Assembly (NCBI GenBank): GCA_964553745.1
Contig: CAZKLD010000020.1
Coordinates: forward strand, 1-23,715
Direction: 5' to 3'
Length of the DNA stretch: 23,715 nucleotides
Source: STC-113 sp964553745
Lineage (GTDB): Bacteria; Patescibacteriota; Gracilibacteria; BD1-5; UBA2023
Positions within the stretch are counted from its first letter, which is position 1. Each line of letters starts with the position of its first letter. The position numbers and the translations under genes are program-made. Under the pieces are notes generated by a model that was given only the letters and a program-made list of their open reading frames with translations, made no database searches and was not told the DNA's origin. Shown piece after piece: positions 17,208-23,715 of the stretch.

Positions 17208-19406
17208 TTATTCTCCGATTTTCTTTGAAGAAAAATAATCGATTCAATTGATTCCATATTCGATAAGATTTGCTCAATTCAGGCAAGTTTGTCAGATTGG
17301 ACATCTTATAGGACGCTTCTGATTGGCTATATTCGCTCATAATGAGAATCCTGCAATCGGGGCAGTCAAGGATAGCTTGTTTCTGGTGGAGCAAGTTCAT
17401 CATACATTCAAGCCTGAGGGTTTCGCATGATAATCGCATGACATTGTAGGCGATTGATCCATCGTTCCAGCTCACCAAGAAAGCATGGCCGCTCAGGCAT
17501 TAAGCGCTGCATCTGTTCAGTTTGTTCAGTAGAAGTTTGAAGTTGATAATCATGCACTATTCCCGAAATTCAGATTATTTCAGTAATATGTATTTGAGCT
17601 AGATGCAACAAGAAAGAATCAATAAGCTGTATTATTATATGTGTATATGTTATTGTAGACATTGTTCCATCAATTATTTATTCAAGCCTGTCAGTTATTG
17701 TATAGCTGTACATTGTTAAACGCATTTCCTGTTGATTGATTATTGTATGTCGTGATTCAATCATACACATTATTGTATGATTGAATATTATTGATTGTAT
17801 TGTTGTTTGCCAAATGCATCCATATTCAGCTTGCATTGTTGAATGCGTTTGCATTATTTATAACATTATTGCTTCACTGAAAAACTATTCAATAATTCGT
17901 ATTATTATATGTTATTGTTTTATTGAACATGCTGTTTGAAACATATGCTGATAGTCAATTTCAGTTGCTGTATGTGGTCAAATTCTGTGTTGTAAAGCCT
18001 GTTCAATTCAAATAAACTCAATAGTTAGTGCTGTTATTTGAAATTATATCTGATAAATACCCATTCAATCAGTTAATCAAGATTCATGCATAAGAGAAAT
18101 GATGGGCATTAATATTCCTGATATTAACATTTGTGATAGATCAGTATCAGTTGATTCATTTTCCATTATCATATAGTTCAGCGTTCATCACTGTGACATT
18201 GCTAGAGGAACTCGCAATATATATGTTATTACTGAAGCGGTTCGAATTTGTGGATTCATTTCAGTCCATCTTGAAATTCGCCAATATTATATTTTTTCTC
18301 GTGTTGACATTTATGAATCATGGATTTCACCATCATCATCCGGAAGTCATCGCATTATTGAATAATACTCATCATTCACTTTCTCAAATTATTGCCGTAC
18401 AGTCTCATGAAATGTGTATATTTCCTTGTCCTCCTGCAGCTCAAATGAAATTATAAGTTCCATTCGGCACCTTGTATATCGTGTTTCATGTAAGGGTTCT
18501 GGCAGCAAAATCTCATGGGACAAATGTGGTGGTATCAATTTTTAAAGTGCTCATGTTACATGTGCTTCCTGACCAATTGTATACATATGTGCTTCATGTA
18601 TCATATATGTATTTGAGCTCATCATTGGATTTATAGTACATATCCGTAGCTGGAGTGATATCTGATCATTTTGTGATTGGCAATGATATTCATGTGCTTG
18701 TGAATAAGCTTAGGCTTGATATGGTTACAGGCAGGATTGTTTCATTGTTTATTACCGCAACCATTCAAGTGTTTATGGTCGGATCGGAGATTACGAATCC
18801 TGTTGAAGATGTCTGAAGAGCAACAATGTCTTGTATAGGAGTATATGTTGTGACTCAAGTCGAAGTTCATGTTCAGATCGTTTTTGATAGGATTATTCAC
18901 ATTCCATCTCATTTCTCATATGGATATCTGCTTGTATAGTCTAATGAGAAAGCTTCATCGATCTTGCCGAAAGGATTATAATCGAAAGCAAAATTATTGT
19001 TGTTTTCAAGGAAGGCAAGCAATTGATATTTATTTTTAGGGGCATTGGTCGAATAAGTATAATAAGTCTTGTCTAGCGGATCCTTTCAGCCGTTTGCTGA
19101 GAATCTTATGACATTAAGCATATTTGATCACGCCTCTCATTGATATCCTATAAGAGTTCCGGTTGTTGAGAATATCCTGATATTCTTGTCAGGCAAAGCA
19201 TAGTTTCATCATATTGTCTGATTCACTCATAATCATTTTGCGATATTGCTCATATCGGCCATCCTAGTGGAATCGCGGGCTGCCGAAGACTGATTGCTAA
19301 ATGATAAGAATGATATAGTTGCAAGTATTGCTAAGATTACTATTACAACGATCAGTTCTACGAGAGTGAATCACAATCCTGTATTATGTCTTTTTGATTT
19401 ATGCAT
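17208..19406 (-). CDS. Prepilin-like surface protein with parallel beta-helix (NosD-like) domain
   Basis: This 732-residue code-25 protein ends at TAA. The leader MHKSKRHNTGLG and FTLVELIVVIVILAILATISF are nearly identical to the neighbouring SBBP paralog, as is the module to about residue 230. A middle part (about 255-370) contains two Cys and GTYNFIGAAGGQGNI. Residues ~370-620 form Asn-rich, irregular repeats of about 22-25 residues (LYDNGKGINGYGSITNVNIRN, YNNTNYGIVFQGSNNVINN, LYNNGQAGINNGWNNVYNN), typical of right-handed parallel beta-helices of the NosD/PbH1 kind, which bind or cut polysaccharides. No catalytic residues can be assigned. The C-terminal tail NIANQKRPIR...DYFSSKKIGE is shared with the paralog at 19655. 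Likely a surface-exposed pilin-anchored binder. Confidence 0.88.
18757..18809 (-). repeat. 53-bp block identical to 16221-16273
   Basis: This is the partner of the identical block in the SBBP pilin gene, at the same position in the coding frame. It marks the boundary between shared and divergent parts. Confidence 0.85.
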
Positions 19407-19483
19407 GCTTAAATAAATTAAATATAAAAAAATTACTAATTTCTATGAATCAGCCAATTTAAAAATTTATGTTAACGGGAGCA

Positions 19484-19489
19484 AGTATA
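19484..19489 (-). promoter_or_regulatory. -10 of the 17208-19406 pilin gene
   Basis: The minus strand reads ATAGGCTATACTTGC, with TATACT at 19489-19484, 78 bases before the ATG, in the same AGGCTATA context as the SBBP gene. Confidence 0.5.
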
Positions 19490-19605
19490 GCCTATTATTT
19501 TATAAATAAAAAATTATTTTTAATAATTTTTTAAATTAGGTTCAAGAAACAATAAGTGGCTATGACGCGTTATAGCGCTTAAATATCGAGTTTAATCCTT
19601 CAACA

Positions 19606-19640
19606 AAAAATCCCGATTAAGATAATCTTAGTCGGGATTT
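19606..19640 (-). terminator. Terminator of the 19655-21715 pilin gene
   Basis: On the minus strand AAAATCCCGACTAAGAT pairs with ATCTTAATCGGGATTTT (one G-U pair) and continues into a T-run. It begins about 15 bases after the stop. Confidence 0.85.
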
Positions 19641-19654
19641 TATATTCCTGATCA

Positions 19655-21715
19655 TTACTCACCTATCTTCTTTGAAGAAAAATAGTCAGTTCAATCATCT
19701 CAATATAATTCAAATGCTGTTCAATTCCATCTTACTGGCCTTTTCTGATTTATGATATTCGATCAGAAACTGTATGTTTTAATCGGTGTTGAGGTGAGTG
19801 TGATTCGTCACCTAGATGTACAAGTCGCTCAGAAATCATTATTGTTTCCTGGTTTGGCATGCCAGCTGCAATCAGCTGTTCATGTATTATCCAGTGCTCA
19901 ATCGCTCCATCATAGATAAGCTCATGTTCAGATATCGAATGGATTTGTAACTGTTGTCTGGGAAAATATTTTTGAGATTCAATAATATTTATTCAAAGTC
20001 GAGCTAGTCAGTTTCAGTCAGGCTCAGTTATTGAATACATAATTGTCATTGAATATTTGATTAGTTCAATATAGCATCTCTGCAGACCATCATCAATTAC
20101 CATAAATCATTACGTTATTGAAATGATTATATGAGCCTGCATTATCAAATTCGATTCATCTGGCGTTATTGAAAATCTGTAAATTATTAAAAGAATTATG
20201 GCTTTGCGCGCTTCATTGGAGATATATTCAGTTAGCGTTATTATTGAATACCATTGTATTATTGATTACATTTCCTATGCAGTTATTAGGAAACAGATGG
20301 ATTCAATGGTTTGTATTGTTATATACTTTAAAATTTTCCAATATATTTCCTGTTGCATAGCTCAATTGGATTCAGTTGTTTGAATTATTATATATCTGGA
20401 AGTTCTTTAAGGTATTCAAATTGCTTCATAATGAGAACCCTGCCACATTATTGTTTATTATGAAATCATCAAGAATATTATTATCCGCATATGATAAGAA
20501 TGCTACTCAATGGCTTTTGTTATTTGTAATGCTTATATTCTTAAGGGTGCTGTTTTTTGCTCAATACCAATAAATTCAGTAGCTATTCGCATATGTGAAA
20601 TTTGCCTTGTTTCAATCAAGGGTAATTGAAGTTAAGATTGAATTCGAATTATAATTCTTATTCACCATTCATGCCGGAGTTGTATCATTGTAATTTCTTT
20701 TGATTATAACTCATCATCTTGATTGTCAGATGATAGCAGTACAGCTAGTCATGTTGATGCCTCAATCAAGATTATAATCTCCATTCGCTATTTTATAGAT
20801 CCTATTCGTCGTGAGCGTTTTTCAGTTCAAATAAGTATTGAATGTCGATGCATCTGTAATATTTACGATACTAGGGGTTGTGCTGCATCAGTTTGCTTTC
20901 CATCATGCAGTATATTCGCTTCAAGAACTGAATACGGTTTTCAGTGCTGCATCTGAGGATGAATACAGCGCTGAAGTAGCCAGCTCGGGATCCGTTGCAA
21001 TTATCACAGGATTGACAGGTGTGGTGAATCATTCAAGGTTTTTAACGGTAACAGGGACCAGTAGCAAATTGCTTTTGACTGCAACCATTCATGTGTTGAT
21101 TGTCGGATCTGAGATTATGAATCCAGATGAAGACGCCTGAATCGATGTTATGTCTTGGATCGGAGTATATGTGATAGATCAGCTTGAGCTTCAAGAGGCG
21201 GATAATACTATTCACATCTGATCTCATTTTTCAAAAGGATATCTGTCTGCATATTCAAAAGCTTCAATGTAATCGATTCAAGAAAAAGGGTTATAGGTTA
21301 CATAAGTCCTATTTTCCAAAAACGACATTATCTGGTATTTGCTCTGAGCTTGATTTGTGGAGTAAGTGTAATATCTCTTATCAAGCGGATCTTTTCAGCC
21401 TCAATCTGACATTTTGGCAATATTGAGTACGCTCTGTCATGCTTCTCATTGATATCAGATCATAGTTCATGTTGAAGAAAAAATCTTAACATTCCTATCT
21501 GGCATAGGGAATTTTGAAGATCAAACTTGAAATATTCAAATTCATCTTGTAATATTATTCAAGTCGCTTAGCCTGGTAGAATCCCTTGCAGAGGAAGACT
21601 GATTCATGAATGACAGGAAAGCTATTGTGGCAAGAATTGCCAGGATTATTATGACTACAATAAGTTCGACTAGAGTAAAGGCATTTTTCGAATTCTGGCG
21701 TCTGATTTTGATCAT
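19655..21715 (-). CDS. Prepilin-like surface protein with parallel beta-helix domain (second copy)
   Basis: This 686-residue code-25 protein ends at TAA. The leader MIKIRRQNSKNA/FTLVELIVVIIILAILATIAF is a class III prepilin signal with Ala at -1, and differs from the two nearest paralogs. The pilin module (RDSTRLSDLNNITRG, GGGKDPLDK, YYTYSTN, SDPTINTGMVAV) is conserved but diverged at the DNA level. Residues ~330-590 are Asn-rich beta-helix repeats (IYNNSNNGIQLSYATGNILEN, VYNNTNHGIHLFPNNCIGNVI, VFNNNANGIYLQGSAQSHNSF). The C-terminus NIINQKRPVRW...DYFSSKKIGE matches the paralog at 17208. It is the upstream-most gene of the tandem array and has its own promoter-like site and terminator, so each array gene is probably transcribed separately. 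Confidence 0.88.
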
Positions 21716-22053
21716 AGGTTTTTTTAAGTTAAAGGCATATTAAAACGCGAACATAATCAGAAAGCCGATTTATTTCGCGTGAACAAAGAGATGCTAGCAT
21801 AATTTCTGATAATTTCAAACTTATTTTAATTTTTTAATCTTTACATCCATTCTATATCACTTTCCCGGATAAGAAGCATCGGTCATATATTTTTCTGATA
21901 AGAGAGAAATGAGAGGGGGGGATATTCAATCAAGTGCTATTTTTTTCCTCAAAATGATTTTTTTTACCCATATACAACAGTTAATTCTGACTTTGATTTT
22001 TTCCGATTTCGATTATATTGTCTCAATTCTAAAATTTTTAAACCAGAATAAAT
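21716..22053. other. Divergent intergenic region
   Basis: No gene was seen. The minus strand carries TATGCTAGCAT (21801-21791), a variant of the pilin-gene extended -10, 76 bases before the ATG at 21715. The plus side leads to the histidine phosphatase gene, without a clear promoter. Confidence 0.45.
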
Positions 22054-22620
22054 ATGATAATTTATGCAATCAGACATCCGCAGGCAGTTTGGAATGTCGA
22101 AAAGATCCTTCAGTGACATCTGGATTCTCCGCTCACTGAACACTGAAGAGAAACGGCCCATAAACTTTGAGAATCGCTAAAAGATAGGAATATCGGAAAA
22201 ATATTCTCAAGCGATCTCGGCAGATGCATAGAGACTACTGGCATAATCAATGCTTTCACAGACGTGCCTGCAATCCTCAGGCAAGAATTGAGGGAGAGGG
22301 ATTTTTGAATCTATAATGGCAAAGAAAAAAGTTTTGTTATACCTCTGTTTGATGTAGATGACATCGATGCGGCCCCACCTGAGGGCGAAAGCCAAATTCA
22401 GATGAAAGATCGGATTATCTCATTTCTCGGATCGTTATCAGATTCTCAGGAAAGCATAATCCTTCTAGTCGTTCATCATGGCTGAATCACTTCACTCCTT
22501 TCTCATGCTCATGATTGTCCTTTAAATGATCCGATATGCAAAAATAAGCAAGGCGAAATCTATAAGTTCAAATTTGAGAATAAGGTTTTAAGCCTTGAAG
22601 AGGTCATAGTTATGGACTAG
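22054..22620 (+). CDS. Histidine phosphatase superfamily protein
   Basis: This 188-residue protein ends at TAG. The N-terminal YAIRHPQAVWN carries the phosphate-binding RH(G/P) motif of branch-1 histidine phosphatases, although the usual Gly is Pro. LQGHLDSPLTEHGRETA, FSSDLGRCIETT and LRERDFGIYNG follow in canonical order. VVHHGGI near residue 150 supplies the second catalytic His. Members dephosphorylate sugar phosphates, nucleotides or phospho-proteins; the substrate is not evident. Glycines in LQGHL, EHGRE and HHGGI include TGA codons. There is no Shine-Dalgarno. It is followed 35 bases later by a lipoprotein gene on the same strand. Confidence 0.88.
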
Positions 22621-22655
22621 GACTAAATATGATTACTAAACTTAACTTATTATCC

Positions 22656-23012
22656 ATGAAAAATATAATCCTAATCATCCTTTCGACAGTTATGCTGGTT
22701 TCATGTTGAAAATATAAGGATACGCCTTATAAGAAATACCATCTGACTACAGCCATACAATGCACGCAGCTATCATTTAGCTGCCCCGAATGACAGATAA
22801 ACTTTTACGAGGACAAGGGCTCTGCCTGCTGATGCGCAATTGTTGACAATTATTGATATCTATCCAGGGATCGGAAATATTGTGCTATTGATATAAAATT
22901 CAATAAAACATACGAATGCCCCAAATGAACGCTTAATTTTTTTAATGAAAATGGGTGCTGATGCGCAATAGAAAAGATTGATACCGCGTCAGGATCGACT
23001 CAAAAAAACTAA
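22656..23012 (+). CDS. Small cysteine-rich lipoprotein with a duplicated motif
   Basis: This 118-residue protein ends at TAA. The signal peptide MKNIILIILSTVMLVSC ends in a lipobox (LVSC-G, the Gly being TGA), so it should be lipid-anchored on the outside of the membrane. Two related units follow: SCPEGQINFYEDKGSACGCAI and ECPKGTLNFFNENGCGCAI, each with a C-P-x-G start and a CGCAI end. This suggests paired disulfides or metal binding. An upstream in-frame ATG at 22629 would add nine residues, but the later start gives a more normal lipoprotein signal. I recognise no family. It is convergent with the 23039-23602 gene, 26 bases away. Confidence 0.7.
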
Positions 23013-23038
23013 TGATATATTTTACCTTTAACTACTGA

Positions 23039-23602
23039 TTATCTCAAAGATTCCTCGAGCCTGATGCTCGCGTGTTGCTTTAATTTATCTCTGATGTTCT
23101 TATATGCCTTAATCGCATTATATTTCCATCTCATTCATTTATCCGTTTTCAGATTTCAGACATTATATGCCGATACTTCTTGTTCAGCAAAAGGCCTTCC
23201 GTTAAGTTTGGCATTTTCACTTGCTATTTCAGCTGCCAATTTCTCGATGCATAATTCAAGCGCCTCATATTGCTTATGAACAGAACTATCACAAAGCAAA
23301 TCGACAAATCTCTTGAAGTCATTTGGCACAGCATTGGCGTCGTTTTTCTCTCATTTCACAACCTCTTCGACCTTTGCGGCAGTTGCCTTCATTATGCTCC
23401 CCTTATCTCTTATCATTTCCTCTATTCTCTCATTAAGATATATATAAGCCCAGGCTTCATCGCTACTCGGATCCACTCATAATTCATCCACAATTTCAGC
23501 AGGGGACTTCAGTCCTTTCCTTGTTGTCTTCTCATCAAGCATTCTGATTTCATCAACCGTAAGTATAGGCATTGGTCCAGAACTAGGCGTATTCGTTGTC
23601 AT
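23039..23602 (-). CDS. Helical hypothetical protein
   Basis: This 187-residue soluble, highly charged and mostly helical protein ends at TAA, with four in-frame TGA codons (in DELGVDPSS, VVKGEKN, YNVGNLK and TDKGMRW). I recognise no family. The N-terminal ~20 residues are Pro/Thr-rich; the rest has Glu/Lys-rich helices, including LNERIEEMIRDKG and LELCIEKLAAEIASENAKL, that could form coiled coils. The start ATG at 23602 is chosen because the frame upstream runs into low-complexity sequence. There is no Shine-Dalgarno. Confidence 0.65.
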
Positions 23603-23679
23603 AGGTTTATTATTAATTTTTAAAAATCCAATCCAGTCTAACATTAATTTTATTTTTTTGCAAAATTGGAGTGATTTTA

Positions 23680-23715
23680 CCCTCACCCCGACCCTCAAGC
23701 CCTTCACCCCCCCCC
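23680..23715. other. C-rich tail at the window edge (G-quadruplex-capable on the minus strand)
   Basis: Five C-runs of three or more (23680-23682, 23686-23689, 23692-23694, 23700-23702, 23707-23715) are packed into 36 bases at the end of an otherwise very AT-rich region. The sequence ends in C9. It may be a contig end, a repeat family member or a G-quadruplex motif. Confidence 0.6.

Noticed and set aside
17600..18100. BspA/DUF285-type Asn-rich surface repeats
   Set aside because: The repeats lack the WdtSnVtnM core; the YNN...G spacing fits a parallel beta-helix better.
18133..18456. Plus-strand ORF of 107 residues within the pilin array
   Set aside because: It is antisense to a continuous code-25 beta-helix protein and matches no recognisable family.

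Overview
The window reads as a piece of a genome that uses genetic code 25, in which UGA means glycine. This code is known from Absconditabacteria (SR1) and Gracilibacteria (BD1-5/GN02), which are small, host-dependent CPR bacteria. Under the standard code most of the window breaks into short fragments. With TGA read as Gly, long recognisable proteins appear that end at TAA or TAG, and TGA falls at invariant glycines (ABC Walker A and signature loops, Nudix, ARH and macro-domain motifs). These genes are AT-rich and have no Shine-Dalgarno sequence.

Layout. 1-788: two minus-strand membrane-protein genes (one SemiSWEET/PQ-loop-like) that look like standard-code genes. 1127-5255: a plus-strand NAD/ADP-ribose cluster made of a NadD-like adenylyltransferase, a Nudix ADP-ribose pyrophosphatase-like enzyme, an ADP-ribosylglycohydrolase, an NrtR-type regulator, a terminator, and a TIGR02452-type macrodomain/PARG-like protein. 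5284-9255: a small membrane protein, a CDF cation transporter (minus), a large nucleotidyltransferase-like/methyltransferase fusion, and a secreted Pro/Asn/Tyr-rich protein (minus). 9550-10782: a second pair of standard-code-like genes, convergent on a shared GC-rich terminator. 10891-21715: four minus-strand paralogous prepilin-like proteins that share an N-terminal pilin module but carry different C-terminal domains (LamG, SBBP beta-propeller, two parallel beta-helices). A plus-strand ABC exporter lies between the first and second. 22054-23602: a histidine phosphatase, a cysteine-rich lipoprotein and a helical unknown. The window ends in a C-rich tail.

How the genes may work together. The first cluster looks like an NAD-supply and ADP-ribose-recycling kit under an ADP-ribose-sensing repressor. 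The pilin array looks like a modular surface set in which one secretion and assembly module carries interchangeable binding domains, as would suit an organism that attaches to other cells. Both are inferences from sequence.

The four standard-code-like genes (54-458, 489-788, 9550-10065, 10186-10782) have strong Shine-Dalgarno sites, GC-richer codons and no in-frame TGA. Two of them use TGA as the stop. They are either recent acquisitions or a sign of a chimeric assembly.
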